Assembly (NCBI GenBank): GCA_028868825.1
Contig: JAGWTU010000001.1
Coordinates: 242,355-306,354, forward strand
Length of the DNA: 64,000 bases
Source: Burkholderiales bacterium
Lineage (GTDB): Bacteria > Pseudomonadota > Gammaproteobacteria > Burkholderiales > Burkholderiaceae_C
Direction: 5' to 3'
Shown here: piece by piece, positions 9,558 through 17,951 of the stretch
Numbering within the stretch: the first letter of the stretch is position 1
Layout of the letters: each line of letters begins with the position of its first letter
Program-made: the position numbers and the translations under genes
Notes under the pieces: generated by a model
Databases searched by the model: none
What the model was told of the DNA's origin: nothing
The model's input: the letters and a program-made list of their open reading frames with translations, nothing else

Positions 9558-11365
9558 GCCGCATCGGCTCCCCGACCTGGCGCTGGCTCGGTGGCCATGT
9601 GCGCCTGCAATGGCCGCGCCTGGGCGCCGGCGCTTCGGCGATGGCGCTGCGCGCCGGCGTGCTGCTGCTGCTGCCCTGGCCGCTGAAGTACATCGTCGAC
9701 AGCGTCCTCTTCGGCAAGCCGCTCGGCGCCTGGGCCGCGCTGTGGCTGCCCGATCCGCTCGCCCACCGGCTGCTGCTGCTCAACGTCCTCGGCGCGTCGA
9801 TCCTGCTGCTCGGCTGCGTCGAGGCGGCGCTGGCCTGTCTCGGCAACCGGCTGCTGCTCGACGCCGCGCAGCGCATCGGCGCCTCGGTCGGGCGCGACTT
9901 CTTCGCCCACCTGCTGCGCCTGCCGATGGCCTTCCACCGGCGCCACCTGAGCGGCGAGCTGATGGCGCGCGTCGGCGGCGACGTCGGTGCGCTCCAGCAG
10001 TTCGTCGCCACCGTCGGCATGGACGTCGTGCCGCACCTGCTGACGATGGGCGGCATCCTGGCCGTGATGCTGGCGATGAACTGGCGCTACGGCCTGCTCA
10101 CGCTGGCCGTGGCACCGGTGCTGATCGGCATCGCGCACCATTTCGCGGCGCGCATCCGCAGCGCCTCGCGCGTGCTGCGCAAGCGCGAGGGCGAGCACAG
10201 CGGCGCGACCCAGGAGGTCTTCGGCAATGTCCAGCTGGCGCAGGCTTGCGCTCGCGAAACGCACGAGGAGCGGCAGTTCGGCGTGCGCGCCGCCGCGGTG
10301 CAGGAAGCGGGCCTGCGCCTGAACCGGGTCCAGGCCGCGTTCGGGCCGACGATGAATCTCGTCATCGCCGCGGCCACCGGCGTCATCGCCTGGTACGGTG
10401 CCATGCTGGTGCTGCGCGGCTCGCTCACCGCGGGCGAGCTGCTGGTGTTCCTGGCCTATCTGCGCGCCATCGCCACGCCGGCGCGCCAGATGGCCAAGGC
10501 CGGCCGCATCTTCGGCCGCGCCGCGGTGGCGCTCGAGCGCATCGATGAATTCAGGCTCGAGGCGAGCGAGATCGGCGAGTCCGCGGCCGCGCTGACGCCG
10601 CCGGACTGCGCCGGACGGCTCGAATTCGACGCCGTGTCCTTCGGCTACGAAGGCGGGCCGCCGGCCGTGCGCGACATCTCGTTCTCGCTCGAGCCCGGGC
10701 GCACGCTCGCGCTCGTCGGCGCCACCGGCGCCGGCAAGTCGACGCTCGCGGCGCTGGCGGCGCGCTTCAACGACCCCGGCCGGGGTGCGGTGCGCCTGGA
10801 CGGCCGCGACCTGCGCGAACTGAGCCTGCGCTACGTGCGCACCCGCGTGGCGCTGATCGCGCAGGAACCGCTGCTCTTCCATGCGCCGCTGTGGGCCAAC
10901 ATCGCCTACGGACGCGAGGGTGCCGGGCGCGCCGATGCCGTCGCCGCGGCGATGGCCGCGGGCGTCGACGAGGTGATCGCGGCGCTGCCGGGCGGCTTCG
11001 ACGCCCTGCTGGGCGAACGCGGCACGACGCTCTCGGGTGGCCAGCGCCAATGCATCGCGGTGGCGCGCGCGCTGCTCAGCGACGCCGCCGTCGTGATCTT
11101 CGACGAGCCCAGCAGCAGCATCGACGCGCTCACCGAGCGCCGCCTGATGCGGGCGTTGAAGGTGCTGGCGCAGCGGCGCGCGGTGATGCTGATCGCGCAC
11201 CGGCTGGCGACCATCGCCGACGCCGACCAGATCCTCGTGCTCGATCGCGGCGCCATCGTCCAGCGCGGCAGCCATGCGCAGTTGTCCGCCGCCGCGGGGC
11301 CCTACGCCGATCTGTGGCGCGCGCATGGCGAGTCCGCGCCGCCGCTGCGCCTGGTCGCGGCATGA
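9554..11365 (+). CDS. ABC exporter, fused membrane and ATPase domains (MsbA-like)
   Basis: This 603-residue half-transporter has an N-terminal six-helix exporter domain (~20-320) and a C-terminal nucleotide-binding domain (~360-590). Walker A is GATGAGKST (~388-396), the signature is LSGGQ (~493), Walker B is AVVIFDEPSSS (~514), and the switch histidine is in LIAHRLAT. This one-gene architecture is used for lipid, lipid-linked glycan or peptide export and would act as a homodimer. Its place between three glycosyltransferases and a barrel protein suggests it flips the product of those enzymes. Overlaps by 4 bp on both sides. Confidence 0.93.
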   Translation: MSRIGSPTWRWLGGHVRLQWPRLGAGASAMALRAGVLLLLPWPLKYIVDSVLFGKPLGAWAALWLPDPLAHRLLLLNVLGASILLLGCVEAALACLGNRLLLDAAQRIGASVGRDFFAHLLRLPMAFHRRHLSGELMARVGGDVGALQQFVATVGMDVVPHLLTMGGILAVMLAMNWRYGLLTLAVAPVLIGIAHHFAARIRSASRVLRKREGEHSGATQEVFGNVQLAQACARETHEERQFGVRAAAVQEAGLRLNRVQAAFGPTMNLVIAAATGVIAWYGAMLVLRGSLTAGELLVFLAYLRAIATPARQMAKAGRIFGRAAVALERIDEFRLEASEIGESAAALTPPDCAGRLEFDAVSFGYEGGPPAVRDISFSLEPGRTLALVGATGAGKSTLAALAARFNDPGRGAVRLDGRDLRELSLRYVRTRVALIAQEPLLFHAPLWANIAYGREGAGRADAVAAAMAAGVDEVIAALPGGFDALLGERGTTLSGGQRQCIAVARALLSDAAVVIFDEPSSSIDALTERRLMRALKVLAQRRAVMLIAHRLATIADADQILVLDRGAIVQRGSHAQLSAAAGPYADLWRAHGESAPPLRLVAA

Positions 11366-12207
11366 CACCCGCCTGCCGCCGGCGTCGGCGCCGCGTCGCC
11401 CAACTGGGCATCGTCAGCCTCGCGTGCGGGACGACGACGCTGGCCGTGCGTGCCGACCCGTGGGTGCCGGCCGCCGGCGCCGGCTCGACGAGCCTGGCGC
11501 TGCGCCGTTACGACGCGACGCGCGAGTTCCCGCCGGGGCGTTACGGATCGGGCACGCGACCCGGCAGCGGACAGCGCTACGAGCAACTGCGGCTGAGCGG
11601 CAGTCATGGGCTCGGCCACGGCCTGACGCTGACCTATGACCTGCGCGCGGCCCGGGTCCAGAAGATCCGCACGCATCATGGCGTGCGCACGCGAGAGCGC
11701 GCCACCGGCGTGCAGGACCAGACCATCGGCGTCGACCTGGCACTCACGCAGCGGCCCGATTTTGCCGACGCCATCGGCGTGAACCTGGTGGCGGCGACGG
11801 GTTCGACGACGAAGGTGCCAGCCCTGGGCGTCGGCCACGCGGCGCTGGAGCCCGATGTCCAACTCGGTTGGGCCGGCGCGCAATGGCGCTTCTCGGTCCG
11901 GACCGGCGCACGCGTGTTTCTCGACAGCGGCGTCGCCCAGATGCGCGCCGACCTCGATCTGGGGCTGCGCGTGGCGCCGCGCATCGATCTCGCCGCGCTG
12001 CTGTTCTATGTGCGCACGGTCGGCGGCCGCTCGCCGCTGCCGCCCACCGACGACGCCGAACGCTACAACCTGCTGCGGCCGGGGATCCGGCTCAAGTACC
12101 GCGCCACGGCGCAGCTCAAGCCGTTTATCGAATACGAGCAGGATCTGGCCGGCCAGGCCCTGCACGCCGGACGGCGCTTCACGCTGGGCCTGAGCTATGC
12201 GTACTGA
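11362..12207 (+). CDS. Putative outer-membrane beta-barrel protein of the glycan operon
   Basis: The 281-residue protein has an arginine-rich N-terminus, a hydrophobic segment (~13-29) and a likely cleavage after VRA near residue 30. The mature part is rich in alternating short strands (YEQLRLSGSH, LTLTYDLRA, IGVDLALTQ, FKPFIEY-like repeats). It ends in FTLGLSYAY, an aromatic C-terminus typical of outer-membrane barrels. I do not recognise a named family. It overlaps the ABC exporter stop by 4 bp, which suggests a role in passing the exported product across or into the outer membrane. Confidence 0.65.
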   Translation: MTPACRRRRRRVAQLGIVSLACGTTTLAVRADPWVPAAGAGSTSLALRRYDATREFPPGRYGSGTRPGSGQRYEQLRLSGSHGLGHGLTLTYDLRAARVQKIRTHHGVRTRERATGVQDQTIGVDLALTQRPDFADAIGVNLVAATGSTTKVPALGVGHAALEPDVQLGWAGAQWRFSVRTGARVFLDSGVAQMRADLDLGLRVAPRIDLAALLFYVRTVGGRSPLPPTDDAERYNLLRPGIRLKYRATAQLKPFIEYEQDLAGQALHAGRRFTLGLSYAY

Positions 12208-12246
12208 TGCTGCGCATCGGCCCTGCCAGGGGTAGCCGGGGGCACC

Positions 12247-12667
12247 ATGCGACTGATCTTCGTGCGCCACGGCCAGACGCCCTGGAACCTCGAAGGCCGC
12301 TACCAGGGGCGCAACGACATCGGACTGGCGCCGCAGGGGCTGGCGACGGCGCGCCGCCTGGGCAGCGAGTTGCAGGGCAGCGGCGTCGCGACGCTGCCGA
12401 CGAGTCCGCTGCGGCGCGCCGTGCAGACCGCCACCGTGATCGGCGCCGCGCTCGGCGCCATGGTGCCGCTGCCCGAGACCCGATTGGCCGAGATCGACTT
12501 CGGCGACTGGCAGGGCCTGACGCGCGGCCCTGATGGCCGAGCGGCGCCCGCTCGCCGATTTCCGCGCCGTCGCGGCGCAGGCGGGCGAGATCTACGCCTT
12601 CGAATGCGAAACGGGCGGCGCATTGCGCCGCGTCTACGGTGGACAACTCTCCAAGGAGCGATCATGA
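12247..12667 (+). pseudogene. Histidine phosphatase (phosphoglycerate mutase family) remnant, middle deleted
   Basis: The first 94 codons from ATG 12247 encode a good histidine-phosphatase start: [10 protein letters not shown], then [10 protein letters not shown] and [13 protein letters not shown]. After about 12521 the homologous sequence continues in the +1 frame as [11 protein letters not shown]...YAFEC, which resembles the family's C-terminus. It ends with TGA at 12665-12667, overlapping the ugd start. The central part, with the second catalytic histidine, is gone, so no phosphatase activity is expected. The original frame happens to stay open into ugd, creating a spurious 612-residue fusion. 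Confidence 0.8.
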
Positions 12668-14085
12668 AGGTCACGATATTCGGATCCGGTTACGTCGGAC
12701 TGGTCACTGCGGCATGCCTGGCCGAGGTCGGCAACCACATCGTCTGCGTCGACGTCGACCGCGGCAGGATCGAGCGCTTGTGCCGCGGCGAAGTGCCCAT
12801 CCACGAGCCCGGGCTCGACGAGTTGATCGCGCGCAACCGGGCTGCCGGGCGCCTCGCATTCACCCATGACGCCGAACTCGGCGTCGCGCATGGGCCGATC
12901 CAGATGATCGCCGTCGGCACGCCGCCCGACGAGGACGGTTCAGCCGACCTGCGCCACGTACTGGCCGTCGCCGAAACGATAGGCTCGCGCATGAACGAGG
13001 ACAAGCTCGTCATCACGAAGTCGACCGTCCCCGTCGGCACCGGCGACAAGGTGCGCGCGACGCTGGCGGCAGCGCTGGCGCGGCGTGCGGTCCAGGTGCG
13101 ATGCGACCTCGTCTCGAATCCTGAATTCCTCAAGGAAGGGGCGGCGATCGCCGATTTCATGAAACCCGATCGCATCGTCGTCGGCACCGGGAGCGAGCGC
13201 GCCGTGCAACTGATGCGGGCGCTGTACGAACCGTTCAACCGCAACCGCGACCGCCTGCTCGTGATGGACCTGCGCTCGGCCGAGCTGACGAAATACGCGT
13301 CGAACGCGATGCTGGCCACGCGCATCAGCTTCATGAACGAGATGGCGCGCTTCGCCGAGGCGGCCGGCGCCGACATCGAATGCGTGCGCCAGGGCATGGG
13401 CGCGGATCCGCGCATCGGCTACGCGTTCCTCTATCCGGGCCTCGGCTACGGCGGATCGTGTTTTCCGAAGGACGTCCAGGCGCTCGTGCGCTCGGCCGCG
13501 GACGCCGGCTGCGACGCGGCGATCCTGCAAGCGGTCGAGGCGGTCAACGAACGCCAGAAGCACCGCCTGTACGCGAAGATGGTGGGGCATTTCGGCAGCC
13601 TGGAAGGCAGGACGATCGCGCTCTGGGGCCTGGCCTTCAAGCCGCAGACCGACGATATGCGCGAGGCGCCTAGCCGCGTGCTGCTCGAATGCCTGTGGCA
13701 GGCCGGCGCGCGCGTGCGCGCCTACGATCCGGTCGCGATGGGTGTCGCCAGGAAGCTCTACGGCGAGCGCGACGACCTCGTGCTGTGCGACTCGGCGCTG
13801 GCGGCGCTCACGGGCGCCGACGCCCTGGCCATCGTCACCGAATGGCCCGAGTTCCGGCGCCCGGATCTGGAGCGGATGGCGGCCCTGTTGCGTGCACGCG
13901 TGATTTTCGACGGTCGCAACCTGTTCGATCCGGCGACGCTGCGCGGGCTCGGCTGGCGCTATTACGGCATCGGGCGCGGCGACGAGGTCGCCGCGACGGG
14001 GGCGCCGAGCGCCGCCGCTCCGGCCTCGCCTGCCGCGGCGCGCCGCCGGACGCTGAGGCAGTCCGTGCAGGTCGCGCCGGCCTGA
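12664..14085 (+). CDS. ugd: UDP-glucose 6-dehydrogenase
   Basis: This cytoplasmic NAD-dependent enzyme oxidises UDP-glucose to UDP-glucuronate, supplying an acidic sugar donor. It has 473 residues. The Rossmann motif [10 protein letters not shown] is at 6-15, the NAD-side [10 protein letters not shown] at ~120-129, and the catalytic cysteine is C266 in [10 protein letters not shown]. The C-terminal UDP-binding domain includes [22 protein letters not shown] 12664 is preceded by AAGGAG and matches the family start, so the longer in-frame ORF from 12247 is rejected. The final ~25 residues are an Ala/Arg-rich tail. It closes the glycan operon. Confidence 0.96.
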   Translation: MKVTIFGSGYVGLVTAACLAEVGNHIVCVDVDRGRIERLCRGEVPIHEPGLDELIARNRAAGRLAFTHDAELGVAHGPIQMIAVGTPPDEDGSADLRHVLAVAETIGSRMNEDKLVITKSTVPVGTGDKVRATLAAALARRAVQVRCDLVSNPEFLKEGAAIADFMKPDRIVVGTGSERAVQLMRALYEPFNRNRDRLLVMDLRSAELTKYASNAMLATRISFMNEMARFAEAAGADIECVRQGMGADPRIGYAFLYPGLGYGGSCFPKDVQALVRSAADAGCDAAILQAVEAVNERQKHRLYAKMVGHFGSLEGRTIALWGLAFKPQTDDMREAPSRVLLECLWQAGARVRAYDPVAMGVARKLYGERDDLVLCDSALAALTGADALAIVTEWPEFRRPDLERMAALLRARVIFDGRNLFDPATLRGLGWRYYGIGRGDEVAATGAPSAAAPASPAAARRRTLRQSVQVAPA

Positions 14086-14092
14086 GGTTCGA

Positions 14093-14108
14093 ACGCCCTG
14101 CCGGGCGT
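14093..14108. terminator. Possible hairpin between convergent ugd and sensor kinase
   Basis: ACGCCC (14093-14098) and GGGCGT (14103-14108) form a six-pair stem with a TGCC loop in the 51-bp gap between convergent genes. There is no T tract, so if it terminates transcription it is atypical. It was found by eye. Confidence 0.3.
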
Positions 14109-14136
14109 CGGCGTCGACAGGCAGGCGCGCCGCCCG

Positions 14137-15513
14137 TCACCCGGGCGCGTGCTGCGGCAGCGTCATCGCCACGCCGGCGCCGCCGTCGATGCCGTCGACG
14201 ATGGCGACGCTGCCGCCGTGCAGCTGCACGACGCGCAGCACCAGCGCCAGACCCAGGCCGGCGCCATCGTGCGGCGGCCGGTCGGCCTCGTTGCCGCGGT
14301 AGAAGCGGTGGAAGGCGCGACGCGCGCTGGCGGCGCTGAAACCCGGGCCATCGTCGCGCACGAGCAGCTGCACCGTGCCGTCGCCACCGGCCACCTGCAC
14401 CTCGATGCGCGCGCGCGCATGGCGCAGCGCGTTGCGCAGCAGGTTGCGCAGCGCGATCGCCAGCGCCTCCTGGTCGCCGCGCACGGCGGCCTCGTCGGCG
14501 CCGACGAAGAGCGCGATGCCGCGCTGCTGTGCCAGCGGCTGGAATTCGGCGACGACGAGCCGCGCCAGCTCACCCAGCGCGATCTCGCGCGCGGCCATCT
14601 GGGCGCCCGTGCGGGCGTCGAGCCGCGCCAAGGCGAGCACCGAATCGACCATGCGCGCCGCCCGGTCGGTGCCGCTGAGCAGCTCGTCGAGTGCCGCGGC
14701 CAGCTCGCGCGGGCTGCGCGAGCGGCGCGCCACCTGGGCCTGCAGGCGCAGCGCCGCCAGCGGCGTGCGCAGTTCGTGCGCCGCGTCGGCCGTGAGCGTG
14801 CGTTCGCGCAGCAGCGAATCGCGCACGCGCTCGAGGAGGCCGTCGATCGCGCGTGTCACGGGCTGCAGTTCCAGCGGCAATGACGAGCCGTCGACGCCGG
14901 CCTCGGCGTCGGGCGCGAGCGCGTCGAGCGAGCGCGCATAGCGCACCACCGGTTCGGTCGTGCGCCGCACGGCCCAGGCCACCGCCAGCGCCAGCGCCAG
15001 CATCAGCGCCGCACCCGGCGCGAGCAGCCGGACCGCCGAGGCATGGGCCAGCGCACGGCGGCGGGAGATGCGCTCACCGACATGGATGACGGCGGCGTCG
15101 AGCTCGATCGCGAGCGAGTACACGCGGTAGCGTTCGCCGCCGATGTCGGCATAGCCGAAGCCGCGGTCGTGCGGCCCGGCCAGCGGCGCGATCGGCGCGC
15201 CATGCGAGCGGAACACCATCAGGCCGTTCGGGCCGCGCACCTGGTAGACGATGTCGTTGTGACGGTCCTGGCCGATCACCGCGAGCTCGAAGCCGACGCC
15301 CTCCTTGCTCTCGGTCAGCTCGGAGGCCTCGTTGCGCACCACGGCCAGCACCGCATGCGCCGCGTCGTCCAGTGCCGAGTCCGAGAGCCGGTCCGACTCG
15401 GTGATCGCGGCGCGGTACAGCCACAGGCTGCTCGCGCTCCAGGCCACGAGCGTGGCCGCCCCCAGCATCGCGAGCAGGCGCCGGCGCAGCGACCAGGGCG
15501 CCGTCTCGCTCAT
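14137..15513 (-). CDS. Two-component sensor histidine kinase, QseC-like
   Basis: The 458-residue inner-membrane kinase has a first TM at ~11-32, a periplasmic sensor domain (~33-160), a second TM (~163-183), a HAMP-like linker, and a HisKA box with the phosphoacceptor H246 in DAAHELRTPLAALR. The ATPase domain has an N box (LRNLLRNALRHA), DDGPGFS and GAGLGLALV. Its start overlaps the regulator stop by 4 bp. The layout and relatedness point to the QseBC/TctE group; the stimulus is unknown. The divergent cupredoxin operon suggests a metal or envelope signal (inference). Confidence 0.92.
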   Translation of the reverse strand: MSETAPWSLRRRLLAMLGAATLVAWSASSLWLYRAAITESDRLSDSALDDAAHAVLAVVRNEASELTESKEGVGFELAVIGQDRHNDIVYQVRGPNGLMVFRSHGAPIAPLAGPHDRGFGYADIGGERYRVYSLAIELDAAVIHVGERISRRRALAHASAVRLLAPGAALMLALALAVAWAVRRTTEPVVRYARSLDALAPDAEAGVDGSSLPLELQPVTRAIDGLLERVRDSLLRERTLTADAAHELRTPLAALRLQAQVARRSRSPRELAAALDELLSGTDRAARMVDSVLALARLDARTGAQMAAREIALGELARLVVAEFQPLAQQRGIALFVGADEAAVRGDQEALAIALRNLLRNALRHARARIEVQVAGGDGTVQLLVRDDGPGFSAASARRAFHRFYRGNEADRPPHDGAGLGLALVLRVVQLHGGSVAIVDGIDGGAGVAMTLPQHAPG

Positions 15514-16190
15514 GGCACCGGCGCGACCAGGCGGTAGCCTTGCCCGCGGTGGGTCTCGATCGTCGCGGCGCCGAGCTTGCGCCGCAGGCGGTGGATCTGC
15601 ACCTCGATGGTGTTGCTGTCGCTGGCCTCGTTCCAGCTGTACAGCGTCTGCTCGATGCGCTCGCGCGAGACGATGGCGCCGGCGCGGCGCGAAAGCGCGA
15701 GCAGGATCGCGAATTCCTGCGCCGTCAGCGCCACCGGCGTGCCCTGCAGCGTCACCGTCTTGGCCAGGGCGTCGATCGACAGCGCGCCGTAGGTCCTGAC
15801 CTCACCGGTCTGGCCCTGCTCGCGGCGGTCGATCGCGCGCAGCCGCGCCTCGAGCTCGTCGAGATCGATCGGCTTGACCATGTAGTCGTCGGCGCCCGCG
15901 TTGAGTCCGGCGATGCGCTCGGCGATGCTGCCGCGCGCCGTGACGACGAGCACGATGCTGCGGACCTTGCGCGCGCGCGCGCGGCGGATCAGGTCGAGGC
16001 CGCTGCCGTCGGGCAGGCCGAGATCGACGATGACAGCATCGTACGGCGCGCTGTCGGCCGCCGGCGCAAGCCAGGCTGCCGCGGCCGCGGCGGCGCTTTG
16101 CACCCAGTCGGCCGCATGGCCGTCCTGGGCCAGTCCCGCCTCGAGCGCGCGGCCCACCATCCGATCGTCCTCGATGAGCAGTATCCGCAT
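15510..16190 (-). CDS. OmpR-family response regulator, partner of the adjacent kinase
   Basis: This 226-residue regulator has a receiver domain starting MRILLIEDDRMVG, the phosphorylatable Asp in VIVDLGLPDGSG, the conserved Thr in VVTARGS and Lys in DYMVKPID. The C-terminal winged helix includes LTAQEFAILLAL and NTIEVQIHRLRRKLG. ATG 16190 was chosen because the receiver domain begins exactly there; upstream in-frame ATGs add non-homologous sequence. It lies divergent from the cupredoxin gene across a ~213-bp gap, so it may regulate that operon as well as itself. Confidence 0.93.
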   Translation of the reverse strand: MRILLIEDDRMVGRALEAGLAQDGHAADWVQSAAAAAAAWLAPAADSAPYDAVIVDLGLPDGSGLDLIRRARARKVRSIVLVVTARGSIAERIAGLNAGADDYMVKPIDLDELEARLRAIDRREQGQTGEVRTYGALSIDALAKTVTLQGTPVALTAQEFAILLALSRRAGAIVSRERIEQTLYSWNEASDSNTIEVQIHRLRRKLGAATIETHRGQGYRLVAPVP

Positions 16191-16403
16191 GCCCGTCCCC
16201 AGGCGGGGCCGCGCCCGCCAATAGCCTGACCTCATCGTCGTTCCGGCCGATGAATGGGAGCTTAATGGCAAGCGGCCGTTCATCCTGCGTTCATGCAGCG
16301 GGTCGATCATGGTCCGGCAAGAAGAGACTCGCTGAAAGCACAGGACGCGCAGTTGCAGGAATGCCTGCCTCAACAGGACCCCAAACGGGATGACAGCTCG
16401 ACC

Positions 16404-16775
16404 ATGCAGGGCATGAAACCGGGACCGTTCGCGACGCTGCGGCGCTGCGCCTGCGGCGCGCTGGCCCTGCAGTTCCTGGTCGCGCTGCCGGCACGCGGCA
16501 CACCAGTCGAATACACGATCGCGATCAAGGACCACCGCTTCGTGCCCGACCTGATCAGCATTCCGGCCGGCCAGAAGGTCCGCCTGCTGATCGACAACCA
16601 GAGCGACTCGGCGCAGGAATTCGACAGCCACGCGCTGAACCGCGAGAAGCATGTGCCGGCGCGATCGCAGGCCATCGTCTACATCGGTCCGCTGGACCCG
16701 GGTCGCTACATCTTCCAGGGCGAGGAAAGCGATGCGCCGGGCGGGCCGGCGCTCGGCATCATCGAGGCGCGCTGA
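16404..16775 (+). CDS. Periplasmic cupredoxin-domain protein, FtrB-like
   Basis: From ATG 16404 the protein has 123 residues; ATG 16413 is an equally good start and an earlier in-frame ATG at 16293 seems too long. A signal peptide (ALALQFLVALPARG) is followed by a cupredoxin fold with the family sequence FVPDLISIPAGQKVRLLIDN, then EFDSHALNREKHVP and GPLDPGRYIFQGE. It lacks the Cys of blue copper sites. Similar proteins accompany FTR1-type iron permeases (for example FtrB of Bordetella), but no permease is present here. It overlaps the next gene by 1 bp. Confidence 0.78.
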   Translation: MQGMKPGPFATLRRCACGALALQFLVALPARGTPVEYTIAIKDHRFVPDLISIPAGQKVRLLIDNQSDSAQEFDSHALNREKHVPARSQAIVYIGPLDPGRYIFQGEESDAPGGPALGIIEAR

Positions 16776-17578
16776 TGATCGGCGCGGCATCGCCCAGGCG
16801 CGCGCCCGACCCCGCGGCGCGACCGGCGATCCGCCCCGCGCGGGTGCGAGCGCTGGCGGCTGCAGCGCTCGTCGGCACCAGCATCGCTGCGCATGCGGTC
16901 GACTCCAGCGAATACCTGGTCTCGCCCATCGTCACGCAGGGTGAGCGCGAATTCGACTGGGAATCCGGCGCCGGCTCGCCCGGGCCGCGCACCCACAGCG
17001 AGGTCAACAGCGGCGTCGGCATCGGCCTGGGCGTGAGCGAGCATTGGGCGACCGAGGTCGCACTCGAATATCACAAGATCTCGACCCGCCGCACCGTGCC
17101 CGACGAGCTCGAATGGGAAAACGTGTACGCGCTGGCCGACCAGGGTGAATGGCCGGTCGACGTCGGCCTGTCGCTGGACTTGAGCCGGTCGGTGACGGGT
17201 TCGGGCACGAACTCGCTGCGCTTCGGGCCGCTGTTCCAGAAGGAATTCGGCAACTATCTGGCCAATTTCAACCTGCTGTTCCTGCGCCGTTACAAGCAGC
17301 ATGCGTATTCCGGCCTGGAGCCGCGTTACCAGGCGCAGATCGAATATCGCTACAGCGAACCCCTGGAATTCGGCCTGCAGGCCTTCGGCCGACTCGGCGC
17401 AGGGGGGCATTTCCATGTCGGCGCCTCGCGCCAGGTGCACCGGATGGGCCCCGTCGTGCTCGGCAACTTCAACCTCGCCCGGGGCCACTCGATTTCCTAC
17501 AACGCCGCCTGGCTCTATGGCTTGACCGGGGCATCGCCGCGCAGCACGTTCCGGTTGCAGATCGAATTTGAATTCTGA
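16775..17578 (+). CDS. Putative outer-membrane or periplasmic barrel protein coupled to cupredoxin
   Basis: The 267-residue protein has an N-terminal hydrophobic segment with likely cleavage after AHA (~41). The mature part shows beta-strand alternation (VGIGLGVSEHWATEVALEYH, FGLQAFGRLGA, HFHVGASRQVH) and ends in FRLQIEFEF, a C-terminal aromatic like those recognised by the barrel assembly machinery. TGATG overlap with the cupredoxin indicates translational coupling. I cannot assign a family; a metal or redox role is inferred only from its neighbour. A short empty stretch follows it to 17663. Confidence 0.7.
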   Translation: MIGAASPRRAPDPAARPAIRPARVRALAAAALVGTSIAAHAVDSSEYLVSPIVTQGEREFDWESGAGSPGPRTHSEVNSGVGIGLGVSEHWATEVALEYHKISTRRTVPDELEWENVYALADQGEWPVDVGLSLDLSRSVTGSGTNSLRFGPLFQKEFGNYLANFNLLFLRRYKQHAYSGLEPRYQAQIEYRYSEPLEFGLQAFGRLGAGGHFHVGASRQVHRMGPVVLGNFNLARGHSISYNAAWLYGLTGASPRSTFRLQIEFEF

Positions 17579-17663
17579 ACCGCCGCCCGGATGCCGGCCG
17601 GCAATGAAACGCCGCTGCATTTGCACGCACCAAGGCGGGCGGAACTCCGACGAAGGGAAAACG

Positions 17664-17875
17664 ATGATCAAGGGATTTGTCGCCGGCGTCGTCGCCACGC
17701 GGGCCGCCCAGCCCGGCGCGCTGGAAACCTGGATGGCCAAGACCTCGCTGCCTGCGACGCTCGCGCGCGAGGCGCCGCGGCGGCTTCGCCGATCGCCAGG
17801 GGCCTGTACCAGAAGCCGCCGCAGCTCGCCCACGGACTGCACGTCATGGTCGTCGAAGCGGAACTCGAAAAGTGA
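17664..17875 (+). pseudogene. Remnant of a c-type cytochrome
   Basis: GAAGGG precedes ATG 17664. The frame begins MIKGFVAGVVATRAA and continues ALETWMAKTSLPATLAREAP, which resembles the anchored N-terminus of a monoheme cytochrome c family that reads like FEKWMARTSLHATLRREAP from memory. After ~17770 the likeness moves to another frame, IARGLYQKPPQLA, the segment normally just after the heme site in this family. That frame stops at 17875. The CXXCH heme motif between the two parts is absent. I infer an internal deletion with frameshift, so it is non-functional. Confidence 0.6.
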
Positions 17876-17895
17876 CCGAAGGCCCGCCGCCTCGA

Positions 17896-17938
17896 TGACG
17901 GCCGGCACTGCGCCGGCGCGTCGGCGCGGCCTAGATTG
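17896..17938 (+). promoter_or_regulatory. Bipartite promoter-like motif, copy 1
   Basis: The sequence is TGACGGCCGGCACTGCGC, 13 unrelated bases, then CGGCCTAGATTG. The same two blocks with exactly 13 bp between them recur at 57429-57471 (one mismatch in the blocks). TAGATT (17932-17937) could be a -10 box, while the upstream block is too far away for a standard sigma-70 -35. An alternative sigma factor or an activator site is possible. It lies ahead of the carboxypeptidase-regulatory-like gene and the Rieske remnant. Confidence 0.55.
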
Positions 17939-17951
17939 ACCGTCACGGTCA
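17937..17951. promoter_or_regulatory. Perfect 15-bp palindrome, possible operator
   Basis: TGACCGTCACGGTCA is a perfect seven-base inverted repeat around a single C. It overlaps the end of bipartite motif copy 1, where transcription would begin, so a repressor site is plausible. Copy 2 of the motif lacks it. Confidence 0.4.

Noticed and set aside
12247..14085. A phosphatase-UDP-glucose dehydrogenase fusion protein
   Set aside because: The linking ~45 residues are an out-of-frame reading of the phosphatase C-terminus, and ugd has its own ribosome binding site and canonical start at 12664.
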